Below are positions 33,945 to 46,549 of a stretch of 64,000 nt of DNA, one piece after another. The stretch is from Rhyacophila brunnea (Eukaryota > Arthropoda > Insecta > Trichoptera > Rhyacophilidae): NCBI GenBank assembly GCA_022495005.1, contig JAGYXB010000070.1, positions 310,001 to 374,000 on the forward strand. The letters are read 5' to 3'. How positions within the stretch are numbered: position 1 is the first letter of the stretch; each line of letters begins with the position of its first letter. The notes under the pieces were generated by a model. The model worked only from the letters and a program-made list of their open reading frames with translations, made no database searches and was not told the DNA's origin. Made by a program: the position numbers and the translations under genes.

Positions 33945-35330
33945 AGTTCCGATAGTACATATTATTATACATTCAGGGAAACTGACTGAAATCAAAAAGT
34001 AATATTATCCCAATTTATGTAATATTAATAAGTATTGATAACTTTATCTTTTTATTGCCTGTCACTGAATATAAAAAATACCATTTCATATTATCGAGTA
34101 AGTAATTCGATTATTTTTGCCATTATATAATAATTGTTATATTCAATTATTATATCTATATGCTATAAATTTGATATTAATCATGTACTGTCACTGTTAT
34201 TAAACGGTATTATCATCAGCAGCAGATAGTTATTCACCTCGGTCCAGGATCATGGTTGCCGGCCTGACAGCCTGTCCTAAAATAATTAATAATACCTACG
34301 TATAATTAACTTCTATGTTCTATCTCCTGCTCTTCCGTCTCTCATTGATTGAAAAAAAAACCAGTTTTATTATCACTGTAAAATTACATTTGTAATATTT
34401 TTATAATTACTCCACAAGGCCCTTAAGCACCTCATCAATATGAAATTAAGGCCATTGTTTGCACGAATGTAGAGTAGTTATACTTTATAATAAATGATAA
34501 ATATTATTCAACATGTGATATGAATTACCGTATATTAAAAAAAACTACTTGGCAATATATAAAAATCTTTATAACCCATTATCTTATGAGATAATATGCA
34601 TTGTATTGGTGCTAATTTCAAGTAATCAAGTAAAGATATTATAATTAAATAATTCATCTCTATTTTTGCAATAGTTAGGGACCATGAGTATATTCACACC
34701 AATTGAAGACTAACGGTCTTGAAAATAAATTAATTGTTATGATTATTGTATTTGAATTATTAAAATGTTTTAATGTTTTAAGATTGTGTACTTACTGATT
34801 GTAAGTAAGCATGTACCTACGTATAATGTTTACAGTAGATAACTATATATTTTGATACATCGTATGCAGCAGATCCTATTATTGAAAGGTGGATGTTGGG
34901 AATAACGCTTAAGGATAAAAACGGAATACTTAATTGAATAACGAAATTGAAAATATTTTCCTTGACCTTCCTTCATAATAGATGTGTACTATCATAATCT
35001 CACCATTTACTTCCATATCGCCTTTTCAGAATAAATGAGTATGTCTCTCTTTGTCGTATACCTATACTTCTAGATATAATATATATCTCCTTTGTTCGTA
35101 ATGAAGTGCTACGCTCTGTTTGCAATGTGCATTTTATAATTATTTATGACAGTTAAATAAAATCTGACGAATATCAATTATATGTATTTATTAGATAATG
35201 CTATCGATTTTTGAAATAATAACATTTTAATTAGATGTAATATTGATTATTTTAAGAATAGCCGAAATATTAAGATGACGAAGTGCCCGAGTAACCTAAC
35301 GTGACATTACAGTAACGGGAATGTTAAAAC
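33945..35330. other. AT-rich DNA, no gene seen
   Basis: No supportable gene or element end. Confidence 0.5.
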
Positions 35331-35337
35331 GGGCACA

Positions 35338-35493
35338 TCTAGTAATTTAATGGTACACAAGAGATGGAAATAAACGTAGAGGCCGCTGCATCGACAAAAA
35401 GTTCTGCGAATGTACCTATCTTCACCAGAACGTACAGGACTGTGAGGAAAGCTTGCAAAGACCTTCATCGAATAGTGGATTGATCCAGGCTGA
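35338..35493 (+). pseudogene. RTE-like LINE RT C-terminal relic, degenerate copy
   Basis: The plus strand carries a decayed version of the polymerase tail intact at 61581-61988: TTTAATGGTACACAAGAGAT, then GGCCGCTGCATCGACAAA, and near the end a frame KTFIE-stop-WIDPG-stop that matches EAFIQQWIDPG of the better copy. Frameshifts and a stop kill it. The apparent minus-strand frame across it is meaningless. Confidence 0.65.
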
Positions 35494-35499
35494 TCATGA

Positions 35500-36330
35500 T
35501 ATATTTTGAACATATTATACTTACCTATTAAAATATAATATGTAATTGGCGACTCAGTCAACAAAAAATACGAGAATATAACATGGGTAGGTACTGCTTA
35601 AAGCACAATAATCCGAAATAATTTTAATACTAATACGATTTTAATGACTATTAATGTCTTTTAATCTTTATTTATCAAAGGTCGGGTCGGCAATTACCGT
35701 GAAAAATCAATTACATGTGCACTGTAAAGACCTAAAAATAACATTTATGTACACAAAAATAGTTCGTCTGTAATGATAAATACACCGTTGGTATAAATAC
35801 CAGCTACAGATTAACCCGACCCTTTTGATCCAACGTAATCCAGCATAATCGGTGCACCGTCTTAATAGCTGTGATGTTCGACCTACCCACCTACCTACTG
35901 AGAATAAGCTTGACCTATCATCCCCTCAAATAGGCGCTATATTCACTCGGGATTTCCTGTAAACCACGAGTTTGACGTCACTGGCATTGTTATTTTTACT
36001 GTAGCATTTATTTACTGAGCATCATATCATTGGTTTACTACACGAATGGGAACCTTATTGTTTTTTTAAATATAACATAAGATATTTATGTAACATTGCC
36101 GTACTTACCGACATAGCTTAACGAATCATTTTATTTTTCTATAAATCGGTACTTACTTAAGTATTTAATTAAAGTATAGGTGCATAATATGTAGTAGGTA
36201 ATTAATTAGTACTTAAGTAGGTAATTTAAAATTATTGTGGATGAGCTAAATGTTTTTTTGTTTGTTTTAAATTATTCGATGTCTTCTCACCGTGAGATGA
36301 CAATAATTACAATACTAATCAATTAATTTA
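35500..36330. other. AT-rich DNA, no gene seen
   Basis: No supportable feature. GTAGGTA-type motifs are frequent near 36185-36225. Confidence 0.5.
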
Positions 36331-36340
36331 TAGATAACAC

Positions 36341-36707
36341 CAATGACATTAATATGGACGAAGCATCTGGAAATAAAAATGACACTAACTTTTTTATCGG
36401 GTCTGCCGAATGGCATAATCTGTTCTAACGCCATTACAATAAAGGTGATATTGCTATAAATTCCCGATGCTTTTTGTCGGGTCTGCCGAACGGTTCGGTT
36501 CGAACGGGTTCGCTCAAATGAACATTGACACTAGAAACACTGTTCTAACGCCATTACAATAAAGGTGATATTACTATAAATTCCCGATGCCCGATATCGC
36601 ATAATGGAAATTGCGTGACGTCTACCTATACATGTGCGAATGTCGCTGTGCGTGAATTTACTTGCTATCTACTGTATTGAGTGCGTTGTCCATTAATACT
36701 GTCATTG
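36341..36707. mobile_element. CAATGACATTA-type MITE family N7, copy 2 with internal duplication
   Basis: A 367-bp element inverted relative to the copy at 7226-7400. Its ends are CAATGACATTAATATGGACG and (reversed) CAATGACAGTATTAATGGAC. Flanks GATAACAC and GATTAACAC agree apart from one base. It contains a duplicated segment about 121 bp apart: CTGTTCTAACGCCATTACAA through TAAATTCCCGATGC occurs at about 36420 and again at about 36541, each followed or preceded by GTCGGGTCTGCCGAA-type sequence absent from the short copy. Confidence 0.88.
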
Positions 36708-36792
36708 GATTAACACACTAAAGAACGCACACTCTTGATATACGAGGCGCGCACAATAATAACTTGATGGTCATCGCTAGAATCGAATCGCG

Positions 36793-36850
36793 GAGTGTCT
36801 GGGTATGAGGATACATGTTGGAAAGTGAGGGAGGGTGGGGGGGGGGTAGT
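36793..36850 (+). repeat. Dispersed repeat R3 fragment with G run
   Basis: GAGTGTCTGGGTATGAGGAT and GGAAAGTG match the R3 fragment at 30713. A run of about ten G follows at 36838-36847. No ends could be fixed. Confidence 0.4.
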
Positions 36851-36859
36851 CGTAGTAGA

Positions 36860-39800
36860 AAGGACAAGGTGGGATACGAGCGGTGTTCAGTTGAGCCGTG
36901 TATTTGTGAACTTTCCGAACAAATCGTGTTCCTCTACCACCGAAGGCTACGTTATTGATAATGCTCTAAGAATAAATATAATAATTACCCACCTATATTT
37001 TCTTTTAATAACGGCGATCTTTTCTGACAATTGTACGTAGGTAACAGTGCTGCTAACCGTACTGTAAGTATAGTACAATACTATAATTTTGAATCCGTGA
37101 AAAATGTAAAATACTATAATTGTATGCAAATATGCCAAAAATACTATAATTTTGAAGGATTCGAGACGAAAAATGTTCTTGTAGGTAGGTACTCTTGGTT
37201 TTTCAGAAATATAGAAAAAGATGGCAACACTGGTAGATAGTACCTACCTTTTTTATATGAATACATCATGAGAAATATTGGTCGTAGGTCTGTTTGTAAA
37301 CAGCTTTACTGTCACGCTTCGTTTGATTTTTGTGTACGAACTCGGTGATATCGTTTGTCATTAGGTGACGTAATCAAACGTCGCGACGCTCGAGTATTGT
37401 CGCGACGCCTTCCATCGCGTGCGACGTCGCTTCAAGAGGTTTACATTAGGGTGTGAAATTCGTGATAGATGAATATTTATTTGTTTCAAGGCCTACTTTT
37501 ACACACATACATCAATGACTGACGCGTGACAAATCAATACGAAAGAATTTTTTTAAGTGCAAAGCGATTACGGGTAAGTTAGAGTAAGTTGTTTGACACG
37601 TGAGTTCTTTGCATAGGTAGATAGATACTAGATACCTACTAGAAAAATATTTTTCTCTGTACTTATGTGATTTTTTTTTTTTTTTATCATATTATTTATA
37701 TGTTTATAAATCATACGGAATATATTATTAAATAGTCAGTATGTAGGTATTCATACATTCTACCTAATATGTAATTGGTTACATAGACAAACGGCGACAA
37801 ATTTAGTCTATGGTTTCCATTTCGCAGAATATTTTGAATGATCATTATCTCTAAAAATTCAACGACGAAGAGTGCCAACTCTAATGTATTAGTATTTTGA
37901 ATTATTATTCATTATTCATGCTAATTTCAATTAATTTTAACAGTTTCTACGTGTGTGTACGTTTAAATTACTTGAAATATTGCATCCCTAGATAATATTT
38001 TGAACAGAACCCAACCTGCAGACCATAGATAATAGATAATAATTTAATAGAACATCCATAGAGAAAACCATTAAAAGCAAAGATCACGCGATTTTGACAT
38101 GAATCGAAAATATGTAGGCATGTAGAAAATGATAAAAAAAAGTTCATTGAGTCATGCGGGTGTCGGTGTAGCGCGGTACGCGTGAGGTGACCTTATTGTT
38201 ATTCTGGTGATTTCAGCAGAATTTGCTAACTGACAATGTTCGTTTAGAGAGAAGCATAAGTTATCAAGTAAAGTAATATCCCTGTCAATCTAGCCAGCGT
38301 CGTTTATTTTTTAAAACCTTCTTCCTAATACAGTTGATGAAGGTTTAGCAATGAAATTATTATAACAATATTATGACTGTAAACCAGCTCATTGTCATGA
38401 TTATAACAAAGATGCTTTCGAGGTTTAGCGACTTACCCAGATCATTCTTGTAAATTAAGTAGGTGTCAGTTATAATTCTGATACAGATGAAAGTTTTTGC
38501 CCGGAAAGGTTACAGGCTACCCTTTTGTAATTTATGTGCACTTTAGTAATTTATGTTACTAACTTTCCCTTTCCGGAATTTCGCAATTAAAAGGGTTCCC
38601 GGTAATTCTTTCGCGCGATAGTCCGATTTCGCCTTTTTAATGCTAGGTAGGCATTGCGGTAAAAATACTTAGGATAAAATATTACTTAAACGTAGAAGTT
38701 TTCATGTTGTAAATGAGCTGGTAATATAATATAAATATTTCTTACATTGAACTCAAATCTTTGACATTGTAATTTTGCTACTAAATATCGAGATCAGATG
38801 TCATGTTGATACCTATTTATACAAAGATATTATTATTATACAATATAAAAATATAACACACTAATGAAGACGATATTGGGTAGGTATTTCTTTAGATGTA
38901 AATGTCATGTTTAAAATGATGAGTGATAACTTTTTGGTCAAGGGAGTCAATACATCTCTGAAGTTTTTATTTGAGAATTCTAAACGACTATCTTAATTAG
39001 CGACTAGAATAAACTTCGTTATATGCTATTATTTGACAGTATACCCCCATTTAAACCCGTTTTTGTCAATTTCAGTTAAGTAATAATTAAACGATCGATG
39101 GTCAGATTTATTTTTTGTGTACTAAGTACTAATTTCTGAACCTTTTTTTTTACTTGTTACTGGGTTTGGATCTCTGGATAATAATTTCATGTAAGTATTC
39201 GACTTTTATCAATACAATACTATTTATACGCGATTTCGCTAATTTATCGCGATGTTATTTCAATATATACACCTATGGATTAACAATAAATCAATTGTGT
39301 TTGACATTATATTGTATTTAACGAATTTTCATTTAAAATCGTTTTATCAGTTTAAATCTTTTAGCACCTTGTCTGAATTACATCACAATTTTAAACTGCC
39401 CTCCTCCCATTCGTTAAAAAATGTTGATTTCAGTAAAAACAGAGTTTTTTGTTGGTTTTGTGACAACAGAAAGTATCACATTATATCAGACTACGCCATG
39501 TATGGACGAGCCGTTATGTTTTAATATCTACTTTATGGTAGTTAATCATCTAGGTTTCATCTAAAAATCATATCTTACAATAATATTACTTCAATATTTC
39601 CAAAAATACTTTTACGCTATACGCCATCCGGGTTCAATCATATTGGTTTTCAGCAATATCGTTCATTTCTCATAATATTTGATGTGTGAATATTGCGATA
39701 CCGGAGAGCCATATGTAGGAAATGAAAACGTTATGAACACAATGGGAAAAGTAATAACAGCTCAACGTCTTTTGATTAGAGGTGGATATCTTGGCACTGG

Positions 39801-41215
39801 TATGTTTGCCACGCTCCCTTACCTGTACTGATTAATTATACCTGTACCACCTGTACCCTTTAGTACGGGTGTATTATTATTCGGACTGGCATTGTGTCTT
39901 TATAATCGTTGGTAGAAAAAAATCCACAAAAACATTTCATACAAGAAAAATAATCAAACCGGGGGCGGGTTGAAATAAAATATTTTATTAAGTTTTAAAA
40001 ATGGTACAAAATACTGCTGACTAACATTTCCACCGCAAAGAAGTTATCCATAGTCTATATAGACTCTATATTATATTATGTAACATAACGAAATTTGTAC
40101 GTTATCTATGAGATAAACGTTATTAAGTAGGTAACTTGGTTAAAATTTGAGTTGTCATTATAGACGGTATTTGAGCAAAACACTTGTTCATATTATTTAA
40201 AAAAAAATATTGTCACCAATATTGTTTGGCTCGGTAGCTTAATTAGTGCTCTCTCAAAATGTGTGGATTTGAACCCTATTCGACCCCATTCTAATATATT
40301 TTCGAGGCTGTCCCAAACTACGTAGTTATATAAATAACAGTTTCAATTATCTGAATAAATACGTAGGTACATCTGTAACAATTTAAAATTTACGTAAATG
40401 TTGATGTTTCTACGTGCAAATTAGTATTTTATGATTTAACAGCAATATTCAAGTAATCGCAATTGTATCCTTTTGTATTATTTTGAAGTGTATATACTTT
40501 TCTTCAATAGCCACTATTGGTTACAACTAACATTATATGATGACATTGAATGCAAAACAAAGTAGGTACATAGTTACCTACATATAATTAATAATCTACC
40601 CCATTTTTGTTGTTTACTTAATTAACATGTTAGGTGAGTAAGTTGTTCATTTAGTCAGATAGATTCCTGCAAATTTTCACAATAATGAAAACATCTGGCT
40701 ACTGTCTTCCTCTTGCTTCATAAATAAATAGTTCATTTTGATCATAACAATGCCGGGAACTCAACAATGTTTGATTCATGAGTTTCGCAGGCAATAGCAG
40801 AAAAGGTAGATTTATTAATTTATTGAGAGTAAATTAAATGAATTTGCACAATACACTTTTCTATACAAGTGCATTTACTTCTATCGACGTTTTCTCACGT
40901 TTTCTTCACGTCTATTGTTTTTTTTTTAATTAACAATGACCGGCGATGGAAATTATTGTTTCTTTTATTTTTCTTGGCGACGTGTTTCCTAGTTGGAGGA
41001 TTCTGTCGACTTTTTACTCCGTTATTGTTAGTTTGCTGTAAAATCTGTTTACTCATTAATAATAATTGTTAATCGACAGTATATAATCTATTGTTAATAA
41101 TATATTCTAATTATTCATATTAATAACACAATGGGTATTAAATACAATAATAATCGTAATGGTCTTGAGCAAATGTCAATATGAACGACTAGGTGTAACC
41201 TCAATTTTATTATTT
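36860..41215. other. Long AT-rich stretch, no gene seen
   Basis: About 4.3 kb with no supportable gene or complete transposon. Minor observations: a CpG-rich patch at 37315-37440 with GTCGCGACG-type short inverted repeats, a T run at about 37671-37685, and a possible tRNA-like relic at 40228-40295 (listed separately). The 90-codon frame at 39252 and 81-codon frame at 36795 are unrecognised. Confidence 0.45.
40228..40295 (+). mobile_element. tRNA-like SINE relic
   Basis: GGCTCGGTAGCTTAATTAGT resembles a tRNA D-arm/A box and GTGGATTTGAACCCTATTC a B box, spaced as in a tRNA. Anticodon and acceptor pairing fail, so this is more likely a decayed tRNA-derived SINE head than a tRNA gene. Confidence 0.35.
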
Positions 41216-41226
41216 ATATCCTATTA

Positions 41227-41959
41227 CAGGGATGGCGAACCTATGGCATGCGAAATAATTTTGCATGGCACGCGAATGTTTTATTTTGAAGAGAAATAAT
41301 TTAAAAAATGTTTTTTTTTACAAAAAAGTTTTACAAATAAATGTATAAGTATATAATATTAAAAAATGATGACGTTATGGCCATGCGGATTTTCTTGGGT
41401 TTTTAATATTATTTTTACCCATAATATTTACCAATCGATGCGTGAACGAAAACGACTAAATGCATGCATAAATGACAGATCGTATTGTATAAAAAATAGA
41501 AGGCAAATAGTCTTCAAGAATAAGCATTACATTTAATGTAAAGATATAATTAATTGCAAGGTCGGTCCATAGGCTTGAAGAATTTATTGATCGAACGATA
41601 AAAATATTCAATCAACAAACCTAACGAAATTTATCGGCAATCATTCAAATAGCTTCATTCAGCAAATTCAGCTACTTTTTATTTTGCCTAAAAAATAATC
41701 GCTAAAAATGGAAAATCGTACCACGATCTCTTTGAAAGATTTGAAAACAAGATTTTTTTTAAAAATAATAAACGATATGCCTTCCGCTAAAACATGATGA
41801 AAGAAGAACTCAATTGTAATTTTTAAACTTTTTTAGTTGATTTATTAAAAACCACTTTATTCATTTTTTCCCCATGAAAAACTGGTCGGCACGTCAGACA
41901 GCCAAAAAATATTTTTTAGGAAATTTTGGCACGCGTAAGTAAAAAGGTTCGCCAACTCT
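41227..41959 (+). mobile_element. hAT-like element family N2, copy 2
   Basis: A 733-bp copy of the element at 28894-29611 in the same orientation, flanked by a perfect 8-bp duplication, TCCTATTA (41219-41226 and 41960-41967). The ends are CAGGGATGGCGAACCTATGG and (reversed) CAGAGTTGGCGAACCTTTTT. It carries extra sequence near 41370-41500 that copy 1 lacks, while copy 1 keeps other parts, so the two arose from a longer progenitor. Confidence 0.94.
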
Positions 41960-41969
41960 GTCCTATTAG

Positions 41970-42650
41970 ATCCTTCTATTGATAAAATACTGCTACTTAT
42001 GCTAAAACAAAACTATACATAATAATACATTATTCGAAGTCCACAAAAATAATATGCAAATATTGACTGTATTTTTTTGCAAAAAAAACTTAATCTTTTC
42101 ATATTTTGGATGGGTTAAAAATGTATTCTAGAAATAGGTGTATATATCAGAAAATTATGAATGAACGATTCTGTCATGCAAATTAGCTGTATCAAAAATG
42201 TTAATCTTCAAAGCTAGGTATGTCGGTACTTACCGAAAAAGCAAAAAGAAAAATGCTGAAAAAGAATTCTACATTTCGTCGCCAATTAAATCCAAAAACC
42301 GATACCGCTTTGCTCACGTCATCGTGATGTATGTATACCTACTTGTCTACAGCGTACTATATATCACTGTAACAGTAGTTACACTTATACATAAGCAGTA
42401 GTGGTACGCGTAGCCAAAACTTTCCGATATGCCCTCTAACGCCATTTGAATTTTCCGGATCGATTTCAAAGTGGGATAAACTTAGCGCAGATTTAATTAA
42501 ATAAATATGCTAAAATTTATCGCTAAAATTTCTATCCATCCATTGTGCCTATGAAATTTCATAATTAAAATTATTTTTTACAGTGCCGAAGAGTGAGTGT
42601 TGAACGAATGTAATTGAGGGTACCTAAATGAAAAGAATACATTATCATTC
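41970..42650. other. AT-rich DNA, no gene seen
   Basis: No supportable feature. The 67-codon frame at 42198 is AT-rich and unrecognised. Confidence 0.5.
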
Positions 42651-42659
42651 CCCAAGGGA

Positions 42660-43047
42660 CATTGCCCCCACATCCTGAAGCGGGCCCCCAGGCTAGGATC
42701 TTTGGCGGGCCCCCCTACCTATCGCTAAGAATAAACGCAGTGTTACGCTCAACAATAGCGTTTTCCAAATGGTGTACGGGGTAAAATTAATGTGTATATT
42801 TAGTGTTTTTTTATATGTACATCCATTTGAATTATGGAGTTATCGAGTATACTTAATTAAAAATTGTATTGTACAACCACATAATTTTAAATATTGTAAG
42901 GAAAATAGCCCCGCAGGCGACTTTTTTTACTAAGCAAATTTGTGATATGTGTATCTCACTTATCTGATCGACTCGCCTCGCCGGGGCCCTTCTGAGCCCG
43001 GGCCCCCAGGCTAGAGCCCTGTCAGTCCCCCCCTTGTGGGGGCCATG
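42660..43047 (-). mobile_element. CATGGCCCCCA-type MITE family N6, copy 4
   Basis: A 388-bp copy opposite in orientation to copy 1, flanked by a perfect 8-bp duplication, CCAAGGGA (42652-42659 and 43048-43055). It starts CATTGCCCCCACATCCTGAA and ends CCCTTGTGGGGGCCATG. It has the complete set of family blocks, GGGCCCCCAGGCTAGGATCT, CCCCCCTACCTATCGCTAAG, GCAGGCGACTT and GGCTAGAGCCCTGTCAG, and can serve as the reference copy. Confidence 0.95.
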
Positions 43048-43184
43048 CCAAGGGATATTGCGTTTACCTGGTGGTTGGTACACATGATATTTTTAATGAA
43101 GAATGAAACTTTGTAAGCAAAAAGTAAGTGTTTATATTCTTCACTATATCTTCACTATCAACGATTAAAATAAATCTAAATTAC

Positions 43185-43345
43185 CATGTTCGATCGTAGG
43201 GGAAGCATGTTATAGGCCTCAATAGAGTGGAGGTTGTATGAACACATTTTTATTTTTACGAGAAACAGATAAAAATATATGTTAGGCATTTGCCCTATGC
43301 AAACTATTAGGTCAATACTCTGGGTCTAAAACACACAATAACGTC
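43185..43345 (-). mobile_element. SINE-T, diverged (copy G)
   Basis: Minus-strand relic with ATGTTCGATCGTAGG, CCTCAATAGAGTGGAGG (hairpin weakened), TTTTACGAGAAACAGAT, GTTAGGCATTTGCCC and TATTAGGTCAATACTCTGGG. The tRNA-like head is absent. Confidence 0.65.
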
Positions 43346-43559
43346 GAGCCCCACGACTTTATAAGCTGACATTGTACCGTTCGGCTGCGGGAGGGGGGTA
43401 TTCCTTATATTTAAGATAGTTTTCTTTTTCGTTGTAAACCACTAAGTAACTGTAATAGTGAAGTAACTATATTTAGTAGTCAGGTACATACTCTTGCTTC
43501 TTCTTCTACTTTTTCTTCTTTTACCCTGTCACGACCTAGCATTAGGGTATAGGTCAAGC

Positions 43560-43752
43560 ACAAGTTAGAGTCACTCCCCTCGGTCCAACGCCAACTCTTG
43601 CGCCTCCTGCCATGCCATACCTGCAGCGCGTAGATCTATTTTGTAGCACCGCTGCAGGGTGAGAAAGCGGCGACGGAGCCATTGAGGCTGTGCCACAAAG
43701 GTACGAAGTGTCGCACTATCTGGTGGCATTCGGGACACATGTCCCAGCCACG
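43560..43752 (-). pseudogene. LINE RT C-terminal relic (LINE-2x), copy 2
   Basis: The minus-strand frame reads WLGHVSRMPPDSATLRTFVA, then RRRFLTLQRCYKIDLRAAGM and AWQEAQELALDR. WxGHVxRMPD, RxxDxxKxDLxAxG and a final ALDRxxW-like motif are hallmarks of the C-terminal region of insect non-LTR retrotransposon polymerases. Only this piece remains. A shorter relic of the same family lies at 22262. Confidence 0.7.
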
Positions 43753-43759
43753 ATTATTA

Positions 43760-45590
43760 TTATTTATTATTTTATATTTAACGAAATGGCACTTCTGTAT
43801 TCGTCTCTAAATTGTATAACTGAAAACCTATTAAGTAATTATTATTAAGCTCTTCTCCGAAACAGTATATAGATATACAAAAAACTACATAGATAAGAAT
43901 TAATCACATTAAAGTTAACCCGATCTGACTATTGCAACATACATCATATTATTTAATCCTAAAATAATGAATTCGTTTATATAATATGTATATGCGTTGT
44001 ATATAATTATTATTGATTTGTTTCCCACACAAGTAAATATCCGAGGCATTATCTCACCGATATTGCGAAAAAGCCCTTGAATGTGGAAAACAGCGTGCGT
44101 TGGTTTAATTGACTGCCCAAGCTTCGTCGCTGAATATTTTTCACAATTGGATTGCAGCTAATCGAATTATTTTCACTCGGCTTTAATATTCTTTTTCAAA
44201 TCAAATTTTAATTAAATATCGCGAGGCCGACGCTAAACTCTGCGCAGATTTATTCTTGTACGTACGTGAAAAACGCTGAACTGTCCAATTAAAATAATAA
44301 AATAATATCGTGTAACTGAAAACTACCCCAGGCGTAATTTGATAGATATAAAAACATTTGAATATGAGTTCGTTCAATTCAGTTTCCATTTTGATGGATG
44401 AAAGTTAATAATAACACGCGTTTTTCTATTAAAAATGGCTCCGGGCTTACCCAAAAAGAGCGGGGTTTGATATGGGTAAAATAACCGCAAAGTATATTTT
44501 AGCATTGTCATAATATAATATTATAATAAAAACCTACCGTGTATATTGCTTCTATGGCGGACATTTGTGATAGAGGTCATGCAGTGTAGGTATTATTTTT
44601 GCAGATTTATATTACATTTTTATTGGGTATACAATTCTTTCATTATTTATTTATGACTGGATCTTGTTTTTAGCAGAATACAATTATTTAAATATCACCC
44701 TGGTAATGACAAATCTCCAATTCAGCATAAAATAATATATATTTCTTAGTTTTAATTAAGTAGGTATTTAGTTAATTCTTCATATTTGTAAAATAACCCG
44801 CTTAAATATTGTTTTGATTGTTTTGAACTAGATTCATATTCACACATTCTTATATCTTTTTAAATTTAATATAATACATGATATAACATTTTTTTATGCT
44901 TGAATATCTCTCCGAAAATCTGTTTTTATTAAAAATGTTACAACCAACAATATTAGCATTTGATGTGGTTGAATAAAAGTTTTCCATCTGTAGGAGGTAG
45001 GGAAAAATAATAAAACTCCTTCCAGAGATTTTTTCCCCGCAGCGCTAACTCAAATAATTTGTAAACATTTTGGTATTTTCTTCTTCTCCAGCCTTCTTGC
45101 TAACTCCATAATCATACGGACCATTTAACGCTTCGGAAATGAAAATGACGGGAAACGTTGGAAATTAATTCACCCCAAATATGTGACTATACAAGAACGA
45201 TTTTTTTGGAATCAAGTCAATTTTATTTTCTAATGTTGGTTAATACAAATTAAAAGTACATCTATGTATATTTTTTATATTAATTATTACTAAAAAAATC
45301 CACAATAATGTAACATCGTTATCATTAATTATGAAATGTATTCAGGTATCTTTATTAAACTCTTCTCTGTCATATTCATTATTGTTGACAATCATAACTC
45401 CATTTAAATGCTCGCATCATAGGTATATATTTTCAGCGATCTCTGCGTTTCGCCGTCCACCATGTGGCTGAAAATGTTAAAAACCTGTACCTATCGTACT
45501 ATTTATTTATACAAATAATATTAAATATTTGTTTGATTTATTGATTAATAACATTACTCTTCTCACACACAACAGTAATTAGTATATTGA
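43760..45590. other. AT-rich DNA, no gene seen
   Basis: No supportable gene or transposon end. A 12-codon ATG frame at 44434 (MAPGLPKKSGV) is too short to call. Confidence 0.5.
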
Positions 45591-45596
45591 TCGTTA

Positions 45597-45927
45597 GGCC
45601 CGTTTCAGACGGGACACCGGTGTCGCGCTCGTACATAATATAGGAAGCTTTTGTTTTCGAATAAAGGGGTCTTTGTATTATGTTTAGAGCTAATAAGTCA
45701 ACGGATAATTTCGCGTTATAAATTAGAACATAAAACTGGCTGCGGTAATAAAAACAAGTGTATCGGTGGCTTGAGAATGTAGCGGCCGACGGAAAAGTGT
45801 ACCGGACACGCGTTGACTCATTAGCTATGGGGCTTTCATAAACATAATACAACGGATCCTTTATTCGAATACAAAGGCCTCCTATATTATATCGAGCGCG
45901 ACATCGGTGTCCCGTCTGAAACGGGCC
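45597..45927. mobile_element. PIF/Harbinger-like MITE, copy 2
   Basis: A 331-bp copy of the element at 30804, flanked by TTA (45594-45596 and 45928-45930). The TIRs GGCCCGTTTCAGACGGGACA match copy 1. The extra length comes from about 80 bp in the middle (AATTTCGCGTTATAAATTAG and following) that is missing in the palindromic short copy. The 104-codon minus frame is an artefact of the inverted structure. Confidence 0.92.
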
Positions 45928-46121
45928 TTACAAGTTTAGTGTTGTTTCATTCGTGACTTCATGGGGACTGGAAGAAGAATGCTTTCATTATATTGTCACA
46001 GTCATTAAGGGAAGTTTGAAACATCGGTTTAAGTTTATTATCGATTACGTTACGTTGACGAATTTATAATATTACTAGCTGACCCGGCAAACGTTCTTCT
46101 GCCATATAAATTATTTCTAGT

Positions 46122-46362
46122 CAGGGCTCGAAATGAAACGGAACGCACCAGAGCGCCGTTCCTATTCGTGAAATTGGTAAAATTTTCGCTCCGTCTCGTG
46201 GAATAGATAATTTGACCGTCTGAGTTGGATAGGCCATATAATAGAAAATCTAACACTTATTTTTATGAAAAAAACACATAAACTTTGATAACTTTACTAT
46301 GTAAAAATCTTCAGAAAACTGTCGAGCGCTCCGGTTCGTAATTTTTTCCATTTCGAGCGCTG
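46122..46362. mobile_element. hAT MITE nested in the Helitron (family N5)
   Basis: A 241-bp element with ends CAGGGCTCGAAATGAAACGG and (reversed) CAGCGCTCGAAATGGAAAAA, flanked by a perfect 8-bp duplication, TTTCTAGT (46114-46121 and 46363-46370). The duplicated bases belong to the Helitron, so this insertion is younger than the Helitron. The 68-codon frame across it is spurious. Confidence 0.95.
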
Positions 46363-46549
46363 TTTCTAGTGAATATTTTGGTTGTTAAATAAAAAATAAC
46401 GAATGTATTGTAAGTGTGTGGGGATGGGATCTATGACAGAAAGAGGAATAGAGCGCTGTAGACGATGACCGCCAATGAAAAGAAAAAAACATCAACCATT
46501 AATTTTCTCAATTCAAAATTAGTAATGATGTTCATAATGAATGAATGAC

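Noticed and set aside
40228..40295. tRNA gene
   Set aside because: A- and B-box-like motifs only; the cloverleaf does not form.
44434..44469. Short peptide gene MAPGLPKKSGV
   Set aside because: Eleven codons with no supporting promoter, conservation or context.
45538..45852. 104-codon minus-strand frame
   Set aside because: Lies in the inverted arms of a PIF-like MITE, where open frames arise from the palindrome.
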